Positions 33,630 through 43,633 of a stretch of DNA of 64,000 bases are shown here, piece by piece (position 1 is the first letter of the stretch; each line of letters opens with the position of its first letter). The DNA lies in the NCBI RefSeq assembly GCF_003171515.1, contig NC_089390.1, forward strand, positions 4,216,001-4,280,000, written 5' to 3'. The notes beneath the pieces are model-generated. The model was not told the DNA's origin. It did not search any database and saw nothing but the letters and a program-made list of their open reading frames with translations. The position numbers and the translations under genes were made by a program. This stretch comes from Pyrenophora tritici-repentis. Taxonomy: Eukaryota > Ascomycota > Dothideomycetes > Pleosporales > Pleosporaceae.

Positions 33630-36424
33630 CAGTGTGTCCAATAACCAAGTAACTTGGCTTGGTTGGTTGACTTTGGTTGATTACGTAACAACCAACCACG
33701 AGTAAACGTCTGTCCGAGCAACCACAAGTAAGGGTTCTCGCATTACTCGAGTCAACTCGAAGTTGGTTGACGACCTTACCGCATTAGGCATTTTTGTAGA
33801 GGAGGTGGGCGACCCAGAGTTTTTTGGGGCATTGGGATAGGAAAAACTATTAGTCTGAATGTTCTGATTGGCTGGAAATTGCCGCTCTTGAGATTTGCTG
33901 TCGAAAACTCTAACGCCTGCAGCCTCAATGTACGAAACCGCCAGACTCTAGGCCAAACATGCCTACCCACCCATTTTTTCAGCCTCGTGGAGGATCCACG
34001 GGTTCCCCTCTACCTAAGACTCCCTCCGAATCCCTTAGCTATACCCTAGAAAGCATAGAGACCCAAGTTCCGTTTCAACCAACACTGCTGCCACCTTCGA
34101 AAGAGAGCTGCCGACATCTACTCAATGCCCTTTCCCTATTGACTGGGACAAAATTCGCTATGAAAGGAAGGTGTTGCCGTCGATTCGATATCGTCAGCCT
34201 CATAAGCGGGCCCTTAACTCTAAAACCCAGCCCTCGCCAATCTACAAACACGGTGCGCAGCTCACAACCGATGGAGAGAACAAGTTCTGGCTCTGCAAAT
34301 ACTGCCATCTTAGCGGCCAGCATGATTCTGCGCTGTACAGTAGTGAGAGTACTACTAGTATCATGTATCACCTAAAGAATCAACACAAACTTGAAGAATT
34401 TGGTTACAAAGTAATGGCATTAAACCCGTTCGATATAGCTAAGAGGGCAACAGGCTCTATACTATACCTTAGAGGCTAGCGCTTGATCTTTAATAACTCT
34501 TAGTTCAAGAATAAGTTTATTAACTAGGTTATTAATCTTGACTTTACTTTTCGACAAGCGACACATCAACGCACTCGTAACATGTTTGCTAGCTGCTTAG
34601 AGGATATTGATAGGATTCTACCTAAGAGCCCATCAACTCTTAGCACCTGGACAAAAGAGATGTGGGACGGTGATACTAGGAGACGTGCTTGGCTAAAGGA
34701 AAGGCTTTATCTTGCGAAAAGCAAGATCTATATCTCGACTAATGCCTAGACGTCTGAGGAAGGAACAAACTATGTAGCAGTTGTTGCTTACTTCCTAGAC
34801 GAGAAGCATAAGTTGCAAATAGCTCTTCTTGACCTCCCGCCTCTCAAAGGCCCCCATTCTAGAGAGAACATTGCGAAAGTGCTGTTAACGGTTATCGACT
34901 TGTACGATATATCCGCTATTATTAGCTTCTTCATGATAGACAATGCTAGGAATAACGATACCTGTATTGAAGAACTAGCAAAGCAGTACCTCACAATCAC
35001 ACAGCAGAGTCGCCTTCGGTGCGTTGGCTATATACTAAATCTTATCGTTAAAGCTCTTCTCTTTAGGACGGGTGTTAGCAAGTTAGAGAAAGAGCTCTGT
35101 GGCGCATCTAATAACGAGCGGTTTAAGATATAGAGGAAGCAGAGCTTTATCGGCAAGCTCTATAATTTCTATGTGTGGATTAACTAGAGTAATCAGCGGC
35201 GGGAGCTTCTAAGAGAGTATATCTTGCAGGCATACGATAGAGGCAGCATCGAAAACCTTTACACTAGGGTACTGGCTGACGGTGGCGTCCGCTGGAACTC
35301 TGTGTACGCCATGATCGAGAGAGCTCTTAAGCTCCGTAACGCAATTGATTTGTTCTTTCTCCACTATAATTATAGTGGTGAAGGATACGATATCTCACAG
35401 GACGCTATTACTCAGCGCGATTGGACTGATTTGGAGCACTTCTTTAACATCTTAAAGCCGTTTAAAGATCTGACCAAACGCATGGAAGGCCGGGCCAATA
35501 AAGCTGGCCTTGAAGGATCACATGGCTCACTCTATGAGACACTCGAGTCACTTGACGTTCTCTTTAAGAAGCTCCAAGAGGCCGGAAAGTTCGCAGACGA
35601 TCACCCCGAGCAGGTTTCGGAATACTATTCCTGTGCTATTGATACTGCCCGCCTCAAGCTTGAAGAATACTACGGCCTTACGGACGCTACGCCAGCCTAC
35701 CGATGCGCTGTCGCCCTCCATCCTGCGAATAAATTTACCTATTTCGATATCGAATGGCAGCATGAGAAGAAATGGATCACTGAGGCGAAGCGGGTGGTGC
35801 ATGATGAGTATGTACAATACGAGGAAGCAGCTGCGGAAGCAGAGATAGCAGAAGCAACACAAGAGGAGGATAATGAGGTTAGTACTGATAGCGATACGAC
35901 GCTTGATCTTCTCCAGCAAGCTCGTAAGCGTCGCCAGCGGGTCGCCGCTAGTACGGCGTCTACGCGAGGAAAGAAGCGCGCAAGAGTCACCTCTGACCTT
36001 GATCAATTTATATCTAGGACTAATAAGGCTGATGGAGATGTTGAAGACCCTCTAGAGTGGTGGGTTCGCCATGCACCTGACTATCCTGTGCTCTCTAAGA
36101 TGGCGTTTGATCTGTTTAGTTGTCCTGCAATGAGTGCTGAGTGTGAGAGGATATTCTCTCAGACGAAGAAGGTCATCACGGATGAACGAAATCGGCTCGA
36201 TTCGGGGACTGTAGCGGCAATTGAGTGTCAAAAGCACCTTCTTCGAACTAGTATGCTCCTGTAGATTAGTATAGATATCAAATCGGGAAATTCTATCGAG
36301 TAATGTCAACCAACCAAGCAAAGTAAGGGCTTCTCGTCAACCAACCAAGCAAGGTAAAGGACTCTTGTCAGTCAAGTCAAGTAAGAGGGGCGATTTTTGG
36401 TTTACTTGGTTGATGGACACACTG
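33630..36424 (+). mobile_element. Complete but degenerate hAT element (hAT-2) with TIRs and 8-bp TSD
   Basis: The left end starts cagtgtgtccaataaccaag. The right end, in reverse complement, starts cagtgtgtccatcaaccaag, so the terminal repeats match for about 24 bp with three differences. The target duplication accactag is perfect (33622-33629 and 36425-36432). Subterminal zones at both ends contain many copies of the motif aaccaa/ttggtt, typical of hAT transposase-binding sites. The internal gene is inactivated. Confidence 0.95.
33959..36264 (+). pseudogene. Inactivated hAT transposase of hAT-2
   Basis: Fragments in order: an N-terminal piece (FPIDWDKIRYERKVLPS), a BED-like finger (FWLCKYCHLSGQHDS), a central piece (FFMIDNARNNDTCIEELA) and a long C-terminal frame (35224-36264) ending with the dimerisation signature FSCPAMSAECERIFSQTKK. 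A frame change is needed near 34100. In-frame TAG codons occur at 34477, 34510, 34534, 34747, 35131 and 35185. Several stand where Trp is expected (for example STNA*TSEE, IN*SNQRR, KI*RKQ). A TGG to TAG change corresponds to CpA to TpA on the other strand, the footprint of repeat-induced point mutation. Confidence 0.9.
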
Positions 36425-36432
36425 ACCACTAG

Positions 36433-36867
36433 AGGCGCGAATAAAGCTGTTCCATAGCCGCATCCATACATGCTTACTTTCGACTTACACTTCTACTTAT
36501 CGGATGTGATTTGCATGTGAGATTCTGGTCTGCTGGCGCGAATGTGCCGGTATGGGGAGATGGACTTGCGCACTTGCTCTTCGCGTGGCGTCGCTCCCTC
36601 ACATAGCGTCTGGGAGGAACGCTTCGCCTGTAGTGTGCGGATAGGAAAATTTCGCTCGTTCGAGGGTCTTTCTTTTGGTTTTCGTTTCGGTGCCGGTAGC
36701 AGTGGGTCACTCGCTGCTCGCTACCGAAATATGGGTTGTGGAGGCCAAATACTTAAAACCAAGCCCAAATTCTTCCATCGTCTTCTCATCAAATCCAAAT
36801 ATACGATATCGGCGGAACCCCTCGTACGATGTACGTATTTGAGTGTAATAATTTGGAATCTCGTGTC
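36433..36867. other. Intergenic, nothing recognised
   Basis: About 435 bp between the hAT-2 target duplication and the F-box-like gene, presumably its promoter. A second in-frame ATG lies upstream at 36829. Confidence 0.5.
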
Positions 36868-37983
36868 ATGTCGCAGAATGATAACGGGTATTCAACGGCG
36901 GCCTCTAAATCTGAGGATGAGACTGATTTGGGCTTGCAACGGATGCTCGATTTGCCGACTGAGCTGCGATGCTACATTTTGGAGCTTCTCATCGTCGACA
37001 AACCCTTCGATGCTTACTTCACGCTGCTCGAACATCCTGAAATTGGCGAATTAGTGTGCTGCAATTTCAATGCGCAATTCAAAGCGATCAAGCGGCACCG
37101 CAATCTCGCTAGTCAGCTTCAGCAGATCTTAACCACCACGGCTTTGTTATCAACGCATACGAACAATCTTCACACCCGCCGGCAGCTAGCCGAGTTCTTG
37201 AAAAGCAACCTTCTTGGCGAGCGAGTATACATGTCCGTGAAAACCTCCACTCAGGCCATTGCCGTCCTCAAGAAGTATCGTACATGCTTGGACCATACGG
37301 ACATCCTGACGGATCAGTTCACTAAAATGACAATTGGAAATGCTGTAGCTCGCTATCAACCACCTCCTCAGCCTCGCTTTGGTACCAATACTTTATGCAA
37401 AGTCGAACATCATCGCATATTCCGTGCTTTTCTCCGGCTGCAACTCTACACCGAGATCAGGAAGCTGTACGGGGCAAGAAAAGGGTTTGAGCGCAATCTC
37501 AGGAGCTTAATCTCATCATGGAAAACCTGGGAATTTGATGAGGTCAGAAGCGTAGCAGAATGGATCAAACTCGAACATCCAAATCTACCGCAGCATTACC
37601 CCCCAAGTATCCGCACGTTATTTGCCTCGGTCAACGTAAACTTTTACAACGACATGACTCCGTATGTCAGAATCCTTCCAGCCCCCTCTCGCGACCGTAA
37701 TCGACGTTCCGAATTTGCGAGAAGGTCGAAGAGATGGACCGACACACCTGCAACATCTAAGGAAGGTAAAGCGGACAGGCGTAACAAGGACTGGAGACCG
37801 CTCGGCTATGAGTACGGATATTACGTGAATTACACGCAACGCGTATATCGAGAGCATTTCCTTGCCGAAGGCTACCCATTCTGGTCTCGGCATACAACAC
37901 CAATGGCTAGGTGGTGGCGTTATCGCAATCGCGAGGACCATCTAGGACCGCGATTTGGGACAGTCTATGACAGCAAAGTTTAG
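36868..37983 (+). CDS. F-box-like protein of unknown target
   Basis: An intronless frame of about 371 residues starting MSQNDNGYS; an in-frame ATG 13 codons earlier (36829) is possible. Near residue 25 it has LDLPTELRCYILELLIV, resembling the first helices of an F-box, which would bind Skp1 in an SCF ubiquitin ligase. The remainder is basic and aromatic-rich, with no repeats I can identify, and ends in a Trp/Arg/Tyr-rich region (YGYYVNYTQRVYREHF, ARWWRYRNRED). Proteins of this design are numerous in Pleosporales-type genomes and usually uncharacterised. The frame is intact despite the neighbouring transposon. Confidence 0.6.
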   Translation: MSQNDNGYSTAASKSEDETDLGLQRMLDLPTELRCYILELLIVDKPFDAYFTLLEHPEIGELVCCNFNAQFKAIKRHRNLASQLQQILTTTALLSTHTNNLHTRRQLAEFLKSNLLGERVYMSVKTSTQAIAVLKKYRTCLDHTDILTDQFTKMTIGNAVARYQPPPQPRFGTNTLCKVEHHRIFRAFLRLQLYTEIRKLYGARKGFERNLRSLISSWKTWEFDEVRSVAEWIKLEHPNLPQHYPPSIRTLFASVNVNFYNDMTPYVRILPAPSRDRNRRSEFARRSKRWTDTPATSKEGKADRRNKDWRPLGYEYGYYVNYTQRVYREHFLAEGYPFWSRHTTPMARWWRYRNREDHLGPRFGTVYDSKV

Positions 37984-38614
37984 TAGTAAATAGTGTTTTA
38001 CAGCTTTTATAACATGCTTTTAGTCCTCTAAAGTCTGAAGTTAGATTTGGGTTGTGGAAGGAAACACGATGTAAATGTTCCATACTCAAAGTTCAGATAG
38101 GACGCACGCAGCTTCTTGGATTGCTTACACAATCACACCAAGTGCACTTAACTGTGTCATCCTTCCCGTGTGTTCGATCTTTCGCACTTTCCCATCAACA
38201 CTTTATTTCAAACCGCGCTTTAGTGAACCGGAGACTGTGATTTAAGGACGGACGTTATCGGTCGTCAAAGAAAGACCCTGAGTCATGACCTCTTCCTGCT
38301 CCAGGCTAGTTTGAGTTCTATTTTCCCAGTCATGCCACCGTGAAACGATTCAATCGCCGCGTTGCTCAACGGCCCGACTTTGAACAGCGCAACAGGAAGG
38401 CACAATTTACATGTTATGATATCCCGGTCATAACGTGATTAATATCTTTCGAATGCGTCCCTGAAGATCCGAAAGTGTATTTTAATACGACTACATAGGG
38501 AGGCGGCAGTAGATGCAACAGCCATTCGCCTCTGTTCTCTGCGCACGTATCCATTCTCTATCAGAGCATCGCTCCTCTGCGTTCATTTCTATCTGGCCGG
38601 TGATCACCTTAAAG
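37984..38614. other. Intergenic, nothing recognised
   Basis: About 630 bp between the F-box-like gene and the carboxylesterase, both on the plus strand. No distinct element noted. Confidence 0.5.
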
Positions 38615-40300
38615 ATGAAGCGATTGCACCAGCTGTTCGCCGCCGGAGTGGGTTTGTCTTCGGTTGCGCACGCCGTCAACACTCTCGTTCACGTCGGTTA
38701 CGCGAAGTACCAAGGTGCCGTCGTCGACTCCAAGCTCGGAGTTTCTGCCTGGAAAGGTATACAGTATGCCGCGCCACCAACTGGCGACCGACGGTTCGCA
38801 GCACCGCAGGACCCTATCGTCTCCGGTCTCATCAACGCCACTAAACATGGAGCAACGTGTCCTCCCAGTCGTCCGGATGATTGGACTGTATCTGGGACCA
38901 ACCATCGCTTTACCATTGCGGAAGACTGTCTCTACTTGAGCGTATATGCGCCTTCGGAGGCCCGCGTCGACTCGAAGCTGCCAGTCGTGGTGTTCTTCCA
39001 AGGAGGTGGCTTCACGTCCCAGTCGAGTGCAAACTGGGATCCTACAGAGATCGTAGCAGATGGTCAGGTCGTTTTTGTTCAGTTCAGCTACCGCGTTGGC
39101 TTGTATGGTTTTCTCAGCAGCAAAGCGGTCAAAGCAGGGGGTGGCGATGTCAATGCTGGACTACGTGACCAGATCAAGCTGCTCGAATGGGTTAAGGAGC
39201 ACATTGATCGGTTCGGCGGTGACCCAAACCACGTTGTTCTCGATGGTGTCAGCGCTGGCGGGTCTTCTGTTGCGCTCATGATGGCAGCAAACACAGGCAA
39301 GAAGCTGTTCGCTGGTGCCATCATGGAATCGGGCGGCTGGGTCACAATGCGTACTCCGGAGCTGGGCGAGGAGCAATACCAGTGCCTGCTCAAAGACAAG
39401 GGTTGCGCCAACGCGACGGACGGCCTCTCGTGCCTACGCGCACTCAACGAGTCGGCCATTCGCTCTTCCAATTGCTGGTTTAACCCCAACATCGATGGCG
39501 ACCTTTACACCGACTCGCTCGTAAATCTCTTCAACCAGGGAAAGTACGCCAAGGTACCGACAATTATGGGCACTTGCGCTCAAGAAGGCACCAAGTACAA
39601 TGCGCCAGAGAATCTTAACACCACAGCGGATGCAGTCAAATGGGTAGCAAATCAGGACCCAAGTCTCAGCAATTCTTCCATCTCCATCATCGACGATCTC
39701 TACATGAAGCCGACGAAGCCCTCATTTTCCGGCAAGGGACTCTACTGGCGCAACGCCGCCGACGCCATCGGCGATATTGGAACCCACTGCCCAACTCGCA
39801 ACATGCAGAATGCAATCGCACGCGACGATGTACCAACATACAACTACAAGTATGCCGTTCAGGACCCTACCGATGAGGCAGCCGGTTATGGCGCCTGGCA
39901 TACCGTCAACGTATACGCTTTCTGGGGCGTGGACCGCACCGACGGTGGCGAGCCACGCAGCTACTTCACCACCAACGCGCCCATCATTTCCCAGGTGCGC
40001 AGCTACTGGACCAGTTTTATCCGGAACTTGGATCCCAATACTGACTGTGCCAGCCGTACGGTTGAATGGAAGCCGTACACCGGTCCGGACTCTCGTGAAA
40101 GGCTCTTCATCCAGACGAACAACACCAAGATGGAGCGTATGAGCCCTGCGCAAGCATTGAGGTGTGATGTTGTTAGACCCATGAGCGATAACCTCGGTAA
40201 ACCAATTGGGAAAGGTGTAGTCACGGAGTTTGATGTGAAGTTGGCGAAACAGGTCAACGGGACAAGTGAGAGTACTGCATGGAAGAAGGAGAAGAAGTAG
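38615..40300 (+). CDS. Secreted carboxylesterase/lipase, type B
   Basis: An intronless gene of 561 residues. I take the internal ATG at 38615 because it begins a clear signal peptide (MKRLHQLFAAGVGLSSVAHA); a longer frame from 38513 would bury it. The carboxylesterase type-B signature EDCLYLSVY is at about residue 103, the oxyanion-hole loop is FFQGGGF, and the nucleophilic Ser lies in DGVSAGGSS (about 213). A conserved Glu is expected near 330-340 and the catalytic His in the AWHTVNVYAFWG segment near 430. Such enzymes hydrolyse carboxylic esters, lipids or xenobiotics outside the cell. Cys residues around positions 83 and 106 fit the family disulphide. The gene is intact. Confidence 0.9.
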   Translation: MKRLHQLFAAGVGLSSVAHAVNTLVHVGYAKYQGAVVDSKLGVSAWKGIQYAAPPTGDRRFAAPQDPIVSGLINATKHGATCPPSRPDDWTVSGTNHRFTIAEDCLYLSVYAPSEARVDSKLPVVVFFQGGGFTSQSSANWDPTEIVADGQVVFVQFSYRVGLYGFLSSKAVKAGGGDVNAGLRDQIKLLEWVKEHIDRFGGDPNHVVLDGVSAGGSSVALMMAANTGKKLFAGAIMESGGWVTMRTPELGEEQYQCLLKDKGCANATDGLSCLRALNESAIRSSNCWFNPNIDGDLYTDSLVNLFNQGKYAKVPTIMGTCAQEGTKYNAPENLNTTADAVKWVANQDPSLSNSSISIIDDLYMKPTKPSFSGKGLYWRNAADAIGDIGTHCPTRNMQNAIARDDVPTYNYKYAVQDPTDEAAGYGAWHTVNVYAFWGVDRTDGGEPRSYFTTNAPIISQVRSYWTSFIRNLDPNTDCASRTVEWKPYTGPDSRERLFIQTNNTKMERMSPAQALRCDVVRPMSDNLGKPIGKGVVTEFDVKLAKQVNGTSESTAWKKEKK

Positions 40301-42726
40301 ACCACAAATTTCAAGGTTCACTACTGAACAGGTGCTGGTGTTTAGGCAGACACTGGGCACATTGTTCTATCTTTAAAGCACGTTTCAAAGCACGCGGTGT
40401 CTTGTTTCATTCCATGTTGTTGTTCAACTTGTAGTTGACTTACTCTTCTAAAGCCCACAGCCGGCGTGTATCCTTTTTTCTTCATCATCCAACACGACTC
40501 AGTCAATACGAGTGGCCCATAAGCCCTAGCATACAGGTCTTGTATGGTGTCCACAAGTCGTTGTTCTGTATTCAAGCGGAGGCATCTAACCTGTACTGTG
40601 TTGGTGTGGTTGCGGTGAGAGAGAATGATGGTCCGACCGCTGACTAGAGAAGGGACGCCAACCCAATTTCTAGGTCAGAATTCGGGATTCGGGATTACGT
40701 GACTGAACGGTCGGAGCAAGAATTTTCGGGCTAAACGAAAGCCTGGAATCTTTGATGCTTAAGTAGATGCAACCCTGGCTTTTTGGTCGGCCCGTTCGTT
40801 GCCGCTGACCCAACTTCGCTTGTCGTTACATTGTGGCATTTCACCGCCACGTCTTGCCATTCGGTATCGATTATAGCACGGAAACAAACCGCCGCGACAA
40901 TTTGCATCCGTCCAGTACCGAAGGAAAACGTTACTGCCGTCATTCGGCATATAGTTCGTCGCCGTTTGAAAATGCTTGAGAGCATCTTTGTAGGATTTAT
41001 GAGGATTGTCGCTTTCCAAGCACAGTGACATTCTGTTCGTTTGATGTCATTTCGCGGGTGTCGTGTCAGTTTTGGGATTGGTTTTGTTGACAGTGATACG
41101 GCTTAGAGGAAGAGCTACTTATGTTTACGCCAAACTATGCACTCTGCACCTTTTCAATGATCAGTCCCGAGATTCCCCCATCAACAATCGTACCTACCAC
41201 CTTGATAATGAGACATGCGGTTTCCTCGTCTAATAGCCCCTGGCATACCTCCGATAGTATGATGCGAGGTATGCCGTCTGTGGTAGTAGTCCCTGCCATA
41301 CTTCAATAGCGAGGAACGAGGTTTCCCCCTCAACAATGATAGTGCCTGCCACACTTCAATCATTTCTGGATGGCTAAGAGGTTCAACAAATACGTCCCGC
41401 AATGGCTGAAAGACCGATAAAGTGGAAAAATAGAAGCGGTTTTGTAACTAGCCACTTTATGACATGGTAATTTTGAGCTGAGGTTTAAGATCACTAGCCG
41501 AAGATTCCAAGTGAGGACCAAGCGACAACACACCATTCAGAAAAATACGAGTATGTGACACTGCTCATACAGAGAATGACGAAGGGCCCAGGAGCATACA
41601 GGCCAATCTACTCGTTGATACCATCCCAGAAAGCACCACGAAGCACATTTGTAAAGTAGGTTGAGAATGAGATAACCGCATCGGGTATGCGAAGGAACTC
41701 TTTAGTATTGAATACAACGTAAAATATCTCTCGGATAATACTTGAGTTGTTCCATATAATGCAACGTACCTCATTGCTGACGGCAGTTACGCCACTCAAG
41801 AGTGTCGGCTCATTCCAGCATATACAAATCATCGTGAAATAGCATCCTAAAGATATACAATACTCCAAGCCACATGTTACACGAGAAGAGAAACTTAACA
41901 TCTGTAACAGAGCAACGGTATGTATGGAATAAGTGCGGAAAATGAATAATGGAAATCTGCGTTCACATCGTTGTGCCCTTCCGCATGCAAGACATATTTG
42001 GTGGAATTAATCTAACTATCGCGCGGTCGTTCCAAGCTACAGCTGCTTTCACGCAGTCGCTCTGGGGCCTACACATCTGGTGGTATGCTCCACACCGATT
42101 AACTGGATCACACTCTCCATGAATCATAGGCAGTCTGGATATCATATATTTAAAATATCGTGATCGCAGGAGTCGGCGGTGCAGTTTCAATGCATGCAAT
42201 TATGATTTTATCTTCGCTTGCAACTGGCGCCAAAGAAAACGCCAAAAACACCCACCATCGACGGTTAACCATTTTCCAAATATTGCGCCTTTCGCATCCA
42301 TTCTCTTTTGCAGAGGATACAACAATGTATTTTGAACGGCAGCGTTGCTGACCACTGTTGCAAAGTTCAGGCTGGAGCAGACGCAGTAGGAGACCACAGT
42401 GATAAAACCCACATTAGAAAACAAACACATAGTTGACCATAGTCGGCAATTCTGATTCGGTACGTGGGGCCGAGACCGTTTACTAGACGTAATGCGGCTA
42501 GAGACTGCAGCTAAGATGTTGCGTTTCGTATTTTCTGGTAGGCTAATTGGGCGGCGCCATGAGCTAAAATGACCCATGCCAACAGAACCCACTTAGCTGC
42601 AAAACTGTTTTACTTGCCTACGAATCTCATATTCCTTGGTCAGATCATCAGCTGTCAAATATTTAGTAAGATATAGATTACAGGGCGGCTACTTCTTCCA
42701 TCAATCAACAGCAGCAGCAATTGATC
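40301..42726. other. Intergenic, 2.4 kb, weak local repeats
   Basis: No gene supported. Near 41165-41370 short, diverged words such as cctgcca(t/c)acttcaat recur about 53 bp apart, suggesting an old minisatellite-like duplication. The frame at 40759-41031 (minus) has no domain. Confidence 0.45.
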
Positions 42727-42798
42727 GGGCTTGTGGTTTAGTGGTATAATACTCCCTTAGCATGGGAGTGGTCCAGGGTTCGATTCCCTGCAAGTCCA
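42727..42798 (+). tRNA. tRNA-Ala (anticodon AGC)
   Basis: A 72-nt cloverleaf without intron. The acceptor arms GGGCTTG and CAAGTCC pair over seven positions including a G3-U70 wobble, the alanine identity element. The anticodon stem CTCCC/GGGAG encloses TTAGCAT, giving anticodon AGC. The T arm reads CCAGGGTTCGATTCCCTG. Box A and box B-like segments are internal. A T5 run follows three bases after the discriminator A. Confidence 0.96.
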
Positions 42799-43066
42799 TC
42801 CTTTTTGCGTGTGCCCGCGTCGTCGTCATCAATCTTTTTGGGTGCAGACATGTTGTTTTTTTGCTTGGTCACTGCACTATAACGACGCAGACTTACACGG
42901 GAAAAATGTGTGGGCTTCGGAAACGGTTTTCTATGCTTTGATTATGGCTGTAAGTCCATCCTTTTTGCCTATAGTCATCTCGTCGTCGCCGCACATTTCT
43001 TGCCTGTGAGTGCAAATTTTTCTTTTTGCGTCACTGTACTATGATAATGGGGTACAACGCAGACAA
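42792..43066 (+). repeat. Diverged tandem duplication of the tRNA 3' flank
   Basis: The sequence aagtccatcctttttgc at the tRNA 3' end recurs about 160 bp downstream (42952), and similarity continues through a cgtcgtcg segment, a T-rich run, and cactgcactat/cactgtactat. The second copy lacks a tRNA body. Confidence 0.55.
42802..42806 (+). terminator. RNA polymerase III terminator of tRNA-Ala
   Basis: Five T residues immediately after the tRNA 3' end, the standard Pol III termination signal. Confidence 0.75.
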
Positions 43067-43092
43067 ATTGCGCGAGCTTAGAGGAAGGTTCT

Positions 43093-43295
43093 TGTCGGAA
43101 CATGCGCGTACAGCCAGCCCGGCGAGTTTTTCCGGGCCGGAAGCTTGGACCACTAGTTAGACCAAGCTTCCCGCTTAGCTCGCAACCGTACATATGGAGA
43201 TCTCTCCATCCAGCTCTTGCTCACTACTAATCAAATACTATACACTTTGTTCGTTGCAACGACTGCTAGTATTCGACACCTTTGCCGTGTCAACA
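43093..43295 (+). repeat. 5' LTR of Copia-1
   Basis: 203 bp, TGT...ACA ends. It contains an inverted pair (ggaagcttgg / ccaagcttcc) around an actag core near 43140-43170, giving a strong hairpin in the transcript. Identical by eye to the 3' LTR. Confidence 0.95.
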
Positions 43296-43297
43296 CT

Positions 43298-43324
43298 GAT
43301 CAGTGGTTGATATGACCACAGATC
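43298..43324 (+). other. Conserved hairpin just inside the 5' LTR, candidate primer-binding or packaging signal
   Basis: Just after the LTR, GATC-A-GTGGT-(TGATATG)-ACCAC-A-GATC can fold as a hairpin. Copia-2 has a related hairpin at the same position (58574-58594) with a different stem sequence. I cannot match it to a specific tRNA. Confidence 0.5.
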
Positions 43325-43633
43325 GGCAAGACATCTGTGTACAGAGGGCCCATCAGCATTGCGTCTGTGTAGCCTAGGTAAAGAAGCGACTCTTAGTACG
43401 ACCTTGTATCGTATTAAGCAGTGCGAAGAACAGATCCGCCCACGAGCGTTCGTTTCGGCTGACGGAGTCTGAAAGAGATCCAGAACTAGGGATCTGCGTC
43501 AACTACGCACCAAAACCCGACAAAATCACCGGCGAGCAACCCCGCCACAGTCAACCCCGCGACGAGCGACCTACGGGCAATCTACAAGCGACCCACAGGC
43601 AACCCCGCGACTCACAAGCAACCCACCGGAATC

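Noticed and set aside
41121..41402. Possible minisatellite near 41.2 kb
   Set aside because: Units are too diverged and irregular in spacing to define a repeat with confidence.
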